A stretch of DNA of 64,000 nucleotides, from positions 44,468,201 through 44,532,200 of the forward strand of contig OY821774.1 of assembly GCA_963682175.1 (NCBI GenBank). Reading direction: 5' to 3'. The stretch comes from Triglochin maritima. Taxonomy: Eukaryota; Streptophyta; Magnoliopsida; Alismatales; Juncaginaceae. The notes beneath the pieces were generated by a model. It saw nothing but the letters and a program-made list of their open reading frames with translations, did no database searches and was not told the origin of the DNA. Below, one piece after another: positions 22,828-35,339 of this stretch; the first letter of the stretch is position 1; the number at the start of each line of letters is the position of its first letter. The position numbers and the translations under genes were made by a program.

Positions 22828-25800
22828 ATGATCATTGTCGTTTCGGCATCTCGCGGTACAGGTCGTGGATTTTATCGCGGTGGTCGAGGAAAGGGCCGAG
22901 GTGGACGATCGGTGTGTACCTTCTGTGGACGAGTCGGTCACCAAGAGGATCGTTGTTGGACTAAGCATGACAGACCGGCCACGGCGAATGTTAGCACTGA
23001 AGAGGTTGAGAAAGAAATTCCATCGTATAGTGGTGCTGAGCAGATAGTTTCCATCTCTCAGGCGGACTTCGAGCGTTTCCAGCAGTTACAGGTTATAGCA
23101 CCCCATGCCACAACCTCTCAGGCCACTTCCTCAGGTACTACCTATCTAGCATCCAGGGACAGTTCCTGGATAATTTACTCAGGTGCCTCTTCCCATATGT
23201 CAGGTACAAGAACCTTGTTTTCGCATCTTTCACAATCTAACTTTCGTTCTGTGGCAATCGCTGATGGACGATCGTGCTCTGTGTTCAGAAAAAGGGTTGT
23301 GTAAGCCTCCTCTCAACTTAGACTTGATGATGTCCTTTTTGTACCTGATTTTCCTGTTACTCTTTTGTCCATCTCTGCAATCACTAAACACTTACAATGT
23401 AGTGTGACATTCTTTCCCTTTCACTGCACTTTTCAGGATCTGCAGACAAAGAAGATGATTGGTTTGGGTCGTAATCGTGGTTGGTTTGGGTCGTAATCGT
23501 GGTAATGGTTTGTACATGTTGGTGTGTGACGAGATTCATTGTGGTTTGGCATCATCTGACTCGACTCCAGAATCATCGCACACATGGCACTGTTGACTGG
23601 GTCATCCATCTCATCGTCGTCTCCAGCAAGCACTACCTTGGATTAGTGTTGAGTCTTTTCATTGTGAGTCGTGTCAGTTAGGTAAACATCGTCGTGCCAC
23701 CTACAAACATTCTAGTATTATGTCTGGTAAGTCTATGTTTGAGTTAGTCCATTGTGATATCTGGGGACCCTCTAGGGTCTCGTCTGTATTAGGTCATCTT
23801 TATTATGCAGTCTTTGTTGATGATTTCTCTCGTGTGTCTTGGGTATATTTGTTAAAGAATCGTCGCTTTGTGGCAGATATACTCAAACAGTTTATTTTAG
23901 AAATAAAAAATCAATTTTCTATTGTTAACAAATGTCTCTGCACTGATAATGCTTTGGAGTTTGTCTCATTTGTTGTCAATTCATTGTGTGCCTCGTTTGG
24001 TATCAGTCATCAGACCACTTGTCCTCAGACGTCCCCACAAAATGTATAGTTGAACAGAAACATCGTCATATTCTGAATGTTGCGCACACCATCATGGCTG
24101 AATGTAATGTCCCTCGATACTTATGGTCTGATGTTGTCCTCACTGTCGTCTACCTAATTAATCGTATGTCATCTACTTCGTTAGGGGGAGACATTCCTCT
24201 TCATCGTCTCCTTCCTGAGACTGAGTTATTTCGTGTCACTCCTCGTGTCTTTGGGTGTGTTGCCTTTGTTCAGGATTTGTCTTCGGGTTTGGACAAATTG
24301 TCTCCGCGAGCAATAAAGTGTGTTTGTGTCGGGTACTCTAGGACTCAGCGGGGATACTGGTTATATCATTCGCCTAGTCAGAAATATTATGTGTCTATGG
24401 ATGTCACTTTTTTTGAGTCTCAGTCCTATTTTCCGAGTTCAATGTCTGCGTCCATCATGCCCTTTGAAGTTACCTTACCTGTTCTGGTGCCTAGTGCAGT
24501 GACTACTCCAGAGACCACAGAGGATCGTCGGTTTGGACAGGTTTATCGTCGCAGCCGGCAGACACACCTACCACCTCCGACTTCGCCACTCGAACCCTCG
24601 GATGATGCAGATTCTTCTCTTGAACTTTCTATAGCCCTCTGAAAAGATACTCGTTCGCGTACTAGACACCATATCTCTCATTTTGTTTCATATGATCATC
24701 TTCACCCGTCTTTTTGCCATTTTGCCTTGTCTTTGTCTGCTGAGTCAATTCCCAGGAAGCTTCCCAACATTCCCATTGGCAGAAAGCCATGGATGAGGAA
24801 ATGTCGGCCCTACGATCTCGTGGCACGTGGGTTCTTATGCCTCGACCTGCTGGGGCCAGTGTTGTCACGTGCCAGTGGGTCTTCTCTGTGAAGCACAAGG
24901 CAGATGGTACGGTGGATCGTTATAAGGCCCGTTTGGTAACTCGGGGCTTTAGTCAGACATATGGTGTTGACTATGCTGAGACATTCTCTCCAGTTACTCG
25001 TTTGAATTCTATTCGGATTTTGTTTTCTGTAGCGATGAATCAATCTTGGGAGTTATGTCAGCTTGATGTAAAGAATGCCTTCTTGTATGGTGACTTAGTT
25101 GAAACCGTGTTTATGGAGCATCCACCAGGGTACGTTGCTCAGGGAGAGAATATTATATGCAGTCTCAAGAAGGCAATATATGGTCTCAAGCAGAGCCCTC
25201 GTGCTTAGTTCGAGAAATTTAGTGTGATGGCAATTACAAACGGTTTTCATAGATGTGTTGTCGATCACTCAGTGTTCTATAAGAGCACTCCTACAGGTTG
25301 TGTGATACTTGCAGTATACGTTGATGACATTTTACTGACAGAGAATGATAGTCAAGGCATCCAGGCAACAAATGCGCATCTTTGTCACAAGGAACATGGG
25401 AAAACCGAGATATTTTCTTGGTATTGAGTTTGCATATGCCAAAGGAAAAATGACTCTTTCACAGAGGAAATATGTACTGGATTTACTTGAAGAAACAGGT
25501 CTTCTGGGCTGCAAACCAGAGAGTACACATGTCGAGCAGTCACCACCTTTTTAGGAGACATCCTCATTGTTTCTTCAAAATCCGACCCAGTACAGACGTC
25601 TTATTGGCAAACTCATATATCTGACAGTCACTCATCCCGATATCTCCTATGCAGTGGGTCATCTGAGTCAGTTTATGCATGAACCATGAGAGGTTCATTG
25701 GAAGGGAGCACTGAGAGTCTTGACATATGTTAAGGGAGCTCTTGGAAAAGGACTTCTTTACAGGAACCATGGTCACCTAGATGTTACAACTTATTCAGAT

Positions 25801-26259
25801 TCCAATTATGCTGGTGATAAAGGAGATCGGAAATTCACATCAGGTTTTTGCACATATGTAGGTGGCAATCTAATTACTTGGCACAACAAAAAACATAATG
25901 TGGTCTCTCGGTCAAGTGCTGAAGCAGAATATAGATCAATGACAACAACTTGTGAGATGGTTTGGGTACGATCTTTTCTATCTGCTTTGGGACTCTCTGT
26001 CAAGGTTCACATGCAGATGTTTTGCGATAGCCAAACAACTATCTTTATTGCGAATAACCCAACGTTTCATGAGCGCACTAAGCATGTTGAAGTTGATTGT
26101 CATTATGTTTGTGATATGGTTCAGAAAGGTGTGATTTCTACATCATATACATAGTCATCTGAACAACTGACAGATATTTTCACTAAAGGCCTTGGTGTTA
26201 ATGTTTTTAGCGATTTATGTAACAAACTGGACATGTTAGATATATGTGCTCCAATTTGA
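22828..26259 (+). pseudogene. Ty1/copia gag-pol pseudogene
   Basis: Remains of the element's polyprotein in several frames. A gag zinc knuckle CTFCGRVGHQEDRC lies near 22918. In the protease region the usual Asp of DSGAS is Tyr (IIYSGASSHMSG). The integrase core spans about 23735-24300 (HCDIWGP, VDDFSRVSW). The RT is at 24789-25430, with [24 protein letters not shown] and the YVDDI box. The RNase H is at 25800-26250, with SDSNYAGD, SSAEAEYRS and HVEVDCHYV. There are frameshifts near 23300, 24030, 24640 and 25420. A TAG at 25206-25208 falls inside RT and another near 26152 inside the RNase H tail. It cannot make a working enzyme. Confidence 0.88.
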
Positions 26260-26278
26260 GAATGAGTGTTAGAAGATA

Positions 26279-26484
26279 CATCAACATAACCCCAATGCCT
26301 CAGAAGAGGCTCCCGCCTAAGCGAGGTAAGGGGTCGGATGTACGCAACCCTACCGCTGTAAAACAGTGAGGTTGTTTCCAATTGACCCAAATGATGCAAA
26401 TGCAACTGACCATTTGCTATTACACAATAAAAGAAATGCAGATCGTTTAAATAGTCATTTGATATAGTCCATGATCGTTTAAGT
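26279..26484 (-). mobile_element. Au-like SINE inserted in copia 3' LTR
   Basis: A 206-bp insertion flanked by a perfect 14-bp duplication AGTGTTAGAAGATA (26265-26278 and 26485-26498). The duplicated bases span the first 12 bases of the LTR. Inside, GCTCCCGCCTAAGCGAGGTA, GGGTCGGATGTACGCAACCC and GAGGTTGTTTCCAATTGACC match the antisense of the plant Au SINE family as I remember it. The SINE sense strand is therefore minus, with the tRNA-related head on the right, somewhat decayed. Target duplications longer than 10 bp are typical of LINE-mobilised SINEs. Confidence 0.75.
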
Positions 26485-26627
26485 AGTGTTAGAAGATATT
26501 AAAAAATAATTAAATAATTAATATTCATTATTATTGTTTTCTTATTTTATCATTGTAATCTCTCTATATACAGAGAATACCTACCTAAGCAATAATATAC
26601 ATTCCCAATTGTTATTTCATCTTCACA

Positions 26628-27532
26628 ATCTATAATGTTGCAACATCAAGCTTGGGATATTGTAACATCAAGCTGAATAATTTTCTGCAGTTGCAGAACT
26701 GTTTCCTGTAAAATTGTCTTGCATCGAATCTAATAAGCCACTTGAATCTGTAAGCCACTTCGTATTTCATTCGCTAAAAATCTGGTGCCAATTTTCTTTC
26801 TTCAACCAAAAACAGAAGAGCTAAAATGGGTGATCACACATCATCATCATCACAAATTTCACTAAATTTTCGCAAATCAGTGATCACATGTTGAACTAAA
26901 TGCTGAAAACCCCAAAAGTGGTCTGAACTAAGAATGCTAACTCAGTTCAACAAGAGATAAAATCCTTAAAGAAAGCTATTGGACAAATGTTTACCAACAT
27001 CACACCAACACGAATTTAATAATAAGGAAAAAATCCATCAAGAAATTCACTTTTGATGGCCCTGACTTTTTTTTCCTCTCCTTAGTGAGTAGAGACACAA
27101 ACGGCAGACCTACCTGGGATTTGAATCAGCAAACGACTTCCTTCCACTGATGTTCTAGCCACTTACCAGGAAAAAGTAGCAGACAAAAGGGTGTACATGA
27201 TTGTCTTGGCGATTTTCGTTGGTTGAACAAAGACATCCCTGGTAAATCAGAGAAAATGTGGGTGGTGCAAGTAGAAAATCAGGTTGCCATTGCGACTACA
27301 ATGGAAGCAAAGAAATGATTCTGGTTGGTCAAAGTAAACTCTATGATGTCAGTGTCTCGGACAACCAACATTGTATGCCATTGCAAAGGCACATCCAATA
27401 GCGTTCATTGGTTATATACACTAACCATCTCTTTCAAAACACCTTGTAGAGACGGAAATGCAGCGAAAATGCCTAATATGTTGGAACTCTAATCCCATTA
27501 AATTCGAAAAACGAGAAAAAGGCAACTGCTGT
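26628..27532. other. Spacer and likely 3' UTR of DHHC gene
   Basis: No open frame resembling a gene. The part next to 27533 is probably the 3' UTR of the minus-strand S-acyltransferase. A (CATCAT)n run occurs near 26840. Confidence 0.4.
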
Positions 27533-30500
27533 CTACTTTGAACCAAATGACTGTTGATTCTGGGAAGCCGGAGGTCTAAAAACTGGCAATGTGCCCGAAA
27601 TTCCTGGCCTTTCCCTTGCCTCAGGAAGCACATTAGAATCCCTTCCACGCTCCGGTCTCGAATCCACGTTACCACTGGTCCTCATACCATCTCTAGCCGG
27701 AGCACTATAAAGAGGACCTCCGAAGAATATTGACTGTCCAGTGTATGTTAACCTGTCTGCCGGATGAACTGCAGGTGGTCGTGAAGGCTGAAAAGAATCA
27801 GGAAAATTGGGCCTTGTCACGTAGTTCCTTGGTAGTGGTGGCGGATTTGTCATGGAAAGCCGCGAAGGTCTGCCTGGCACATCAAAGGCACCACCACCTC
27901 TTGCTGGAGCGGGCACAGAAACATAACGGCCAGCCTCTTGGTCCCACACAACCGAAGACCTGTTTTCTCGGGCAGTAGATGACTGAAATATAGGATTCAT
28001 TAGGTGAGTTCTCGCAACCGGTTGTCTTGGAACAAAAGTCTGACCAGGACCTGTGCTCGGCAATGGAAGAGGACTAAGTGTCACTGATTCATGGATGTGG
28101 CTTGGGCTACTAAGACTGCTTATGCTAGGAGTACCCAACTCGTAATCGTCCTTGCTTGTCTGGCTCTGTGGGTAAGAACTTCGAGGAGGGTGTGCCATGA
28201 AATCATTTCTGGGTTCTCTGTTGGGTCCATAATCGACACTCATACTGCTTCTGACACTGCCGTTGCCACTTGAGCTGACATCACTATCTCGTACGCGATT
28301 TCTGTCCAATGGTCGGAGAACAGATGACGATGCTCTTGCTTTTTCAGCTGCTTTGCTAACCTCATCGGGATCCAATTTAACGAGCTTCCAGGGATTGATT
28401 TTAACATGTTTTTTTGGCAATCGGTTGCCTCTTTCTGCAGCATCTGGGTCGACAGTTGACGGTACCATTCCTGGTTGCAAATGTGGAATGATCTCATCCT
28501 GCCATCAAGATGTTAGATGCTATTATTAACCATGAAAGGAATGAGACTTTACAAATCAATTAGGACTAGCTCAGTTTTGAAATATCCAAGACTAGAAATA
28601 TAATTTGCCTATGGTACAATAGAATAAAGTAGAAAATAATCTAAAAGAAAAATAAATAAACTTCTCAAGTGAAAGCAGGATCTAAGAAAATATAGTTGCT
28701 GTTTTTTTGGTGTTTGCGAACAATCTTTAGTAGTTTAATTTTCTTGAACATAATTCTGAGTTGGAAACCTATATTTAGGATATACCAAATGCCATAAGAC
28801 AAATCAATTGACTAACAGGTTCAAAGATACACCAAAGCAAAAAGAACTAGAGACTGTTAAGAAAGGTAAAGTTCTACAAAAGTACAACAAAAGAAGCATG
28901 ATAATCGAGAATTATGATCAATGAAGCACTAGTTTTTGTTACCATTATACTTTTCGTGTTACAGTTTCCAGGATAACAATTACATACCTGCTGATCAACA
29001 AACACCCGAGGTGGAGTACACCATACACCTTTGTACTGCAAACGTGAGCCACGGGAATCTGTCCCACTTATGCCACTCAGGGCAGAGCCGCCAGATGGTG
29101 AATACATGATATTCTGCATATCCTCGTTGACAGATTCTGGAGGTGCCTCACTCATAGTTCTCATTGCAACAACAAACTCGTAGGTGGTAATACCCTGTAA
29201 AAAATATATATTTCTATTCACACTTACTGTACCAAGACAAGAAGATATTACTGAGGTTACTTAGTAATAAACAACTGAATGGAAAATGACCTTTTTAATT
29301 AGTAGTACGTGGAAAAAGAAAAGCTCTCCTAAGGGTATAATTGCCAGTAGCGAAACTGCAGTGCATATGGCCTGTACAGAGAAACATATAACAAATAAAC
29401 GATATGCAACGAAGATAATAATTTTCCACAGATAACTGAACAATCATAAGGTGTTTGAAAATGTGAGAGAATGATAATTAGAGATGCAAGCTAGGACAAA
29501 GAGAAGTATCCAAAGGCTAATACCACAACTGTTGCAAATGGAGCACGAGAAAAGCCATTCCCAAGCTTCTCAACAATACTGCTCTCCGTGCCTTTCTTGT
29601 CAACAAAGCAGAGTACCAGAACAGCAACCCCGGCCCCAAATTCTATCACGAGCTGGAGCAAAAGTCATCAATACATTCTCAAGTTACTGAAATATTGCTC
29701 CAAAATATCAATTCTCAGGACAGATTGGTTACCCATAAAAGACTTGCTGCCATAAGGCCAATGAACGTCATATAGTTTTTTCGCCCAACACAGTTATTAA
29801 GCCACTGCACATTACAAAATACGAAATATTCAGTGCTGAAACAAGATAAAAGGGAAACTTCATTAAAAGCAAATAACACAGTACCCGACAATGGTGGTCA
29901 AATCCATCCACACACTTATCACAGCTTCTGCAGTGTTTGCTGAACTTCCGCACCTATACATGTTTTAACATGCAAAGTTATTGAACAAGAAGCAAAATGT
30001 TTGTCAGAGCATGCATTTAGAACTCTCGAGAACCATATTCGTCAAGAAAAAAATAAGAGAAAATATGACAAAGCTATACCTCTGCGTTGCATAGTGTGCA
30101 AAATAATGCATCCTCGCCAGCATCATTCTGATTGGCAGCTTCTTCCTCTTTGCGGCAATCTTCTTTTGCAAATATATAACACAAGAATCCTCCTAAAAGG
30201 AGGCAACAAAAACGTGATTTTGGTCGGGGAGCTCGATGGTTCTCTATATTTCCAGCAACTCCTGCATCTCCCCTTTTACTGGAGTGACCGCCCACTGAAC
30301 TATGACATGCAGAAGATGGAGAGTGAATCCCGAGTCCAGTATTGCCGAGGTTACCAGGCAAGTTTATACTCTGCAATTGAGGGTTATCATTTGGAACGTA
30401 GCCATCGTCAAATTTGTGCATTATGCCAGGATCAGCAGGATTTATGCGTGTGGCGCGAACATAGAGGATAAAAACAGCAAGTGCCTACATTTTGTTAGAA

Positions 30501-31700
30501 ATACAAAAGGCATAAGTTGCAGAACATCTTTGCTGTGTAATGTGCTTCAAGTATTCCTATAAAGAATGGCCAACTTACAATTGGAGAATAGACCCCAATA
30601 GCAACATACTCGAGCACATGTTTTCCCAGAAATGGTGCAAAAAAGGCATAAAATGCTACAACCAAAAGAAAGAAGACGGTGATAGCAACGACCTGCCAAA
30701 AAGAAATAATAGCTTAGAGGAATGCAGTAGTAATGATAGTCCACTGAAATAAGATAAAAGTGAGAATGCAGCGTTTCAAAGGGCATAGTTTTGTGTTTTG
30801 CACTTTCAGCTTTTACACCAAATGACCAACAATAAGAAGATGCTTTTTTTATCTGTTAATATGAAAGTCAATAGGCAATAGCTTTGTACATTCATGTTAT
30901 ACGTCTCCAAAATACAGTCTTAAGGATACTTGACAATACCTTTGTAACTTATATAACCATGTAGCTCCTTTGTTTTCTCCTCCTTCCACCCATTTCTCAA
31001 TCTGTACACATCATTAAGTGATGATATACTAATTTATTTGCCAGGCAGCAAGGGAGAGTGACCGTTTCCCATACCGGACTCAGAACGTCTAAAAATAGCA
31101 CTCACTCCCAAGAAAGAGCGTATACCCAATTAAATGTCACATTAACAAAGAATATCACCTCAAGTGAAACTACATAAGAATATCACCTTAAGTGTAACTA
31201 CTAACTACACACAATAATCACCTTATGGTAGGCCATATCAGATCTAGATTTTGTTACCACCCAACTAAAACTAGCTACAATCTAGCATTGACTGCCTCAA
31301 AGCAAATTGTAAAACCACTTAACCTATATACGACTAACTCCCAATGTCGCTAAGCACAACCACCAAAATCCTAAAAGGGTGCAATTCAAGGAACCACATC
31401 CGTACTCCAACAGCAAATCACCATATCAAAACCCTAAACAAAAAAAACCCAAAAACCACCAAGAACAGGGGAAAAAACCAAAACTCACAGATCCGAAAAA
31501 AACCCAAAAACCAAAACAAACACCAATTCCGAAACCAAAAACGAACAGATCCCACCAAACCAAAACCCCAAACCCAACCACCCCAAAAGGACCAAAACTC
31601 GAAAAGCAAGCAAAGATCCACCAAAGCCAGGAAAGATCCCGACTTTCGTCCTCACCTGGAATGTGTGAGCCGGGAGCTGCCAGCCGTGGCGCCTCGGCAT
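27533..31700 (-). CDS. DHHC-type protein S-acyltransferase (PAT19-22 group)
   Basis: Palmitoyltransferase that attaches fatty acyl groups to cysteines of membrane-associated proteins at Golgi, endosome or plasma membrane. Nine exons in transcript order: 31700-31656, 30692-30579, 30484-30080, 29953-29885, 29804-29733, 29652-29524, 29371-29291, 29194-28988 and 28498-27533. Every exon is a multiple of three and the total is 695 residues. The start [15 protein letters not shown] is typical of the group. Two hydrophobic segments lie in about residues 16-65. The zinc-binding Cys-rich domain ([20 protein letters not shown], then GFDHHCRWLNNCVG) has its DHHC at about 207-210. Two more helices follow at about 240-300. 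The TTxE motif is TTYE at 308-311. A long Ser/Pro-rich cytosolic tail follows. No catalytic residue is missing, so it looks functional. The PAT19-22 assignment is from the tail and the start sequence. Confidence 0.93.
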
Positions 31701-34700
31701 GGCTCCAGAGTCGAGTTCTCCACCTCAAGGGTCAAAAGGCGCACTCCCGGAGAGAGAAGAGGAGACCAGCAAAGAGGAAAGCGGTCAAGGTGGTAGTCAT
31801 TGAATGGGGAGAAAGGCTTAAAGTTGGAATCTTGGAGGATTTGGGTCTGGAGTTGACACTCTTGTTGGGTTTGAGTTTTTATTTTTCTTTTTTCTTTTCT
31901 AGGTTTTGGTTCAGAGAGAGAGAGAGATCAGAGAAGGGCAGTTGTGGACTGGTTTAGTTCAGCTGCTCACTCTTTAATTTAATTTAGTTAAAGGAATTTT
32001 AATTTAATTACTTTTCTTGATTATTATTTTCTTTTTGGGTGTTGGTGCCTTTTTATGATTTTAATTTAATTATTTTTCTTGTTTGAGGGAGGGTTGGTGT
32101 AGTTTAATTTGGTTTTAACGTAGAATTTCATCACATTCGTCTCACATTGTGAGGCGGGTTGTCGTTTTCAAATTTGGGATACTTGGATATTTGATATGTA
32201 TTTTTTGTTTTCTGCTCAATAGCGATCACAATATTTCACACACTCAATAAGCTACAATACACATTAGGTTGGTGTCGTTTGTTTTTAAATTTGTTTTGTT
32301 TCCTTTTTGTTTTTATTTGTATAGATTGATTTTTTTGCCTAATTGAGACTTTCTTAGATCCCATTTGGATGTTGGACATCGAGCTCTCTCATGTTAGCTG
32401 GCACGTGCATATAGACATCCAAAACAACAAGTTGATCCCAAGAATTTGGGATTTGGTATGCAAAACAAGGTAGCATTTACATTGTCATGGAGAAACTGGG
32501 GTGGAGGAGCTTCTCAGTTCCCTCTTATTTCTGGTTTTGTTTAGACCAATTTACTGACACATCGTTTAGAGATCAATCATGAGTTAAAAAAATATAATCA
32601 AATAAAAAACATATTTTTAGAAACAAATAATTTGGAAAAAACATTTCAAATAAATTTTTATCTAATCAAAGTATGAGACAATTTAGGAATTTATTTTGAC
32701 AAGACATCAATCACTACCAAAAGTCTTATGTATATCCAAACAACTCACAATCCTGGAAAAAAAAAAGTTGTTCCTACATCCACATTTGACTTGGTGTATA
32801 GTTATGTTTCACTACTTAACTTGACTTGGTGCATAGTTATGTTTGTTATTTTACATTTTTTACTATTGGTTTCAAAGAAAACTTTTAATAAGTGGAATTA
32901 GATATTTAAAATGATTTTTAGGTGATTTTTCCAATAAAATTTAATATTTTTGAAACTGATATTTTCTAACTTAAAAGCTTGTATTAGGAAAGGTTGAAAG
33001 AAGAAATTCTCCTACCTTCGCTCTAAAATAAAACGAGAGTAATTAAAGAACTGAAGTTGACTTCCTCGACTCGACTCCTAGCGAAAGAATCACACAAGAA
33101 TAAGCCCCTTCTACATCTTTCCTTTTTCTTTCTCAAAAATAATTTGTGATTCCACATCTATTCCTCCTACAATTTTAGTTATCTTCTTGTGAGCTCATAA
33201 TTACTTTTTCAACCCCTAAATTTTGCATCTCGAAGAAGTAGGTCTCACCAACTTCTCAATCCTTCTAAACGTAAAGGTTGTACTTAAAGTCTTAAAAGTA
33301 GTATGGAGATTCATCTTGACCTGCTCATTACCCTAAAATCATAACTAAATATGTAAGACATATAGGATTATGAGTGTAATTGATAAACAAGACCCATTTT
33401 TAATCACTATATTTCAGTATTTGCTTACCCTTTTGACATCATCGTGATTAAAGTTTAGCCTCTCCTTAATGCGATCTATTCGTCATTAATTAAGAAGTAT
33501 TAACCAAAGTATCTTCCACGATAAAACTACCTTATGTAGAATTAATTGATCAATTAATGAAGTAAGAGAAATTCGCTCTTTTTCTATCCACAAAAAAAAT
33601 TGCAAACCCTTTAAGTCATGGGATATTGACCTTTAATTTCTAGCGTGGAATGTGTCATTTCCAATGATGTTTTTTTCCTTTTGCAATAGCAAATTGTGGG
33701 ACCTCATGTTGATTTATACCCTAACTAAGTTTCTTATTTTCACTAATAAATTTTGAAAAATACGTGAGTGATTAAGATGTCTCCACCCACATTTTTGTGG
33801 AGATATGATAGTTGTTACCATGAATGATACACGTACTCATATATTATTTATAAATAATTTGTGTCCATATTTTATTTCTAAAGTTGATCATAAGTTGTGG
33901 TGATTAATGAGGTCAATAGAATATAACGAGTTATGGCATATCACAAATTGCCAAAATCTATGCATCAGTTTTTTATATTTATAATTAAGCTTTATTTTTT
34001 CGTAATCACTTTAGTTCTATGAAGATCGTTATATAAATATATACATAAATCTCACACTATCCATATTTATTTCTTATATAAATAACAGATTGATAGTTTG
34101 TCAAGATCGTTAAAGAAAGAAAGTACACATGCAAGATGAATTTGTACTTGTCAATGTTATATAATAAGAAGATTAAATTAGTCAAAACGTGTTTGTTTGA
34201 AGGTTCCTAGCGTAGAAATTAAGAATTTTCGGTAATCAGTTGGAACTTGGAAGCATCAAGCATGTGTTTAGGGGACGTTGACACAAAGTATTTGTTAAAT
34301 GAAGAACAGTTACGAGAACATAATTATCTTGTGTCAGTTTTGTCTTTTACAAACAATTTTATGGGCTTGGAAGCAGTAATTTTATTTTATTTTTGAGATT
34401 CCAAATTTGGACCTCAGTAGTTGTAAAACAATTAAGTTTTTTTTTCTGATACTTCTTCTCTTTTCTAATGACTTATGGTGTGTTTATATTGGCTGGTTAA
34501 ATAATATTAAACAAATTAGAAAATTGGAAACAAAGTCAACCACCAATCTCCACTCCTACAAAGTTCCTTAAATTAATTAGCAAGTGATCAGATTAAAGGG
34601 TTGTTTTTTGTTTGGTTTAGAATTAAGGAAGAAGACATTTTTTCATGTTATTTGAGTGAAAATGAAATGAAAAAAATATGAAGCAACCGAAAACTGGTTT

Positions 34701-34783
34701 AATAAATATTAAAGGATTTACTTAAATGTTAAAACAACAGGATCTATCAGTAAGTTTTATCTTTTCCAATTTTACAAGTTTAA

Positions 34784-34825
<42 letters not shown>

Positions 34826-35339
34826 TCCTATCCACGATTTTATAATTTTCTAGAGAATGACTAGTCCGGTTCACAGAGAAATATTAAGAATCAGCATTCA
34901 AAGGGTCATTTTGTTATTGCAAGAGATGTAGTAAATTATATAATAATTCTCAACTTATTCTATACATTCTAAATAATTACAAGATTTACATAATTTTATG
35001 TTTAAAATAACCACATTAGTTCTTCGGTCGAAAAACATATTCATGATCAATTAAATTAAGAAGGAGAAAACATATTTCCATCGTAGAGAATCTAAGCGAA
35101 GAGGTAAGGAGAAAGTTATAAACAAGTGAAAATTAGTAAGAAGATAATAACAATCAACCATGAGATGAAAAAGAAGCACTTAATTAATGTCTTAAGATGC
35201 AAACTATGTGTGTCACGCGCGCATATCTAAAGCACTTAAATCCATTGTAATTATTACCACAAGAAAATACTAGTTCATAATATTTTGTAACATGATTCTT
35301 CGAACATTAGAAATTGAAGTTAGTATCGTTCAAGTTAGA
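31701..35339. other. Promoter and long AT-rich intergenic region
   Basis: The first ~250 bp hold the probable 5' UTR and promoter of the DHHC gene, with a short (GA)n run near 31915-31927. The remaining 3.3 kb is AT-rich and shows no gene, long repeat or conserved family sequence. A (TA)n microsatellite lies at 34785-34821. Confidence 0.5.
34785..34821. repeat. (TA)n microsatellite
   Basis: About 18 consecutive TA units in intergenic DNA. Confidence 0.9.

Larger units (their letters stand above)
22391..26627 (+). mobile_element. Ty1/copia LTR retrotransposon, decayed
   Basis: The 5' LTR is 22391-22549 (159 bp) and the 3' LTR occupies 26267-26627, interrupted by a SINE. Without the SINE it is about 141 bp and shares TGTTAGAAGATATTA, CCTACCTAAGCAATAATATA and the end TCTTCACA. 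Flanks ATCTG and ATCTA are a near-match target duplication. TGGTACCAGAAC at 22550 is an iMet-type primer-binding site, and a purine-rich tract precedes 26267. Pol is in copia order (protease, integrase, RT, RNase H) but broken. Most of gag is missing between 22560 and 22830. Confidence 0.88.

Noticed and set aside
31344..31957. Lys/Pro/Gln-rich open frames of 150 and 192 residues
   Set aside because: They cover the first intron, first exon and promoter of the DHHC gene on the opposite strand, and they translate an A/C-rich low-complexity run.
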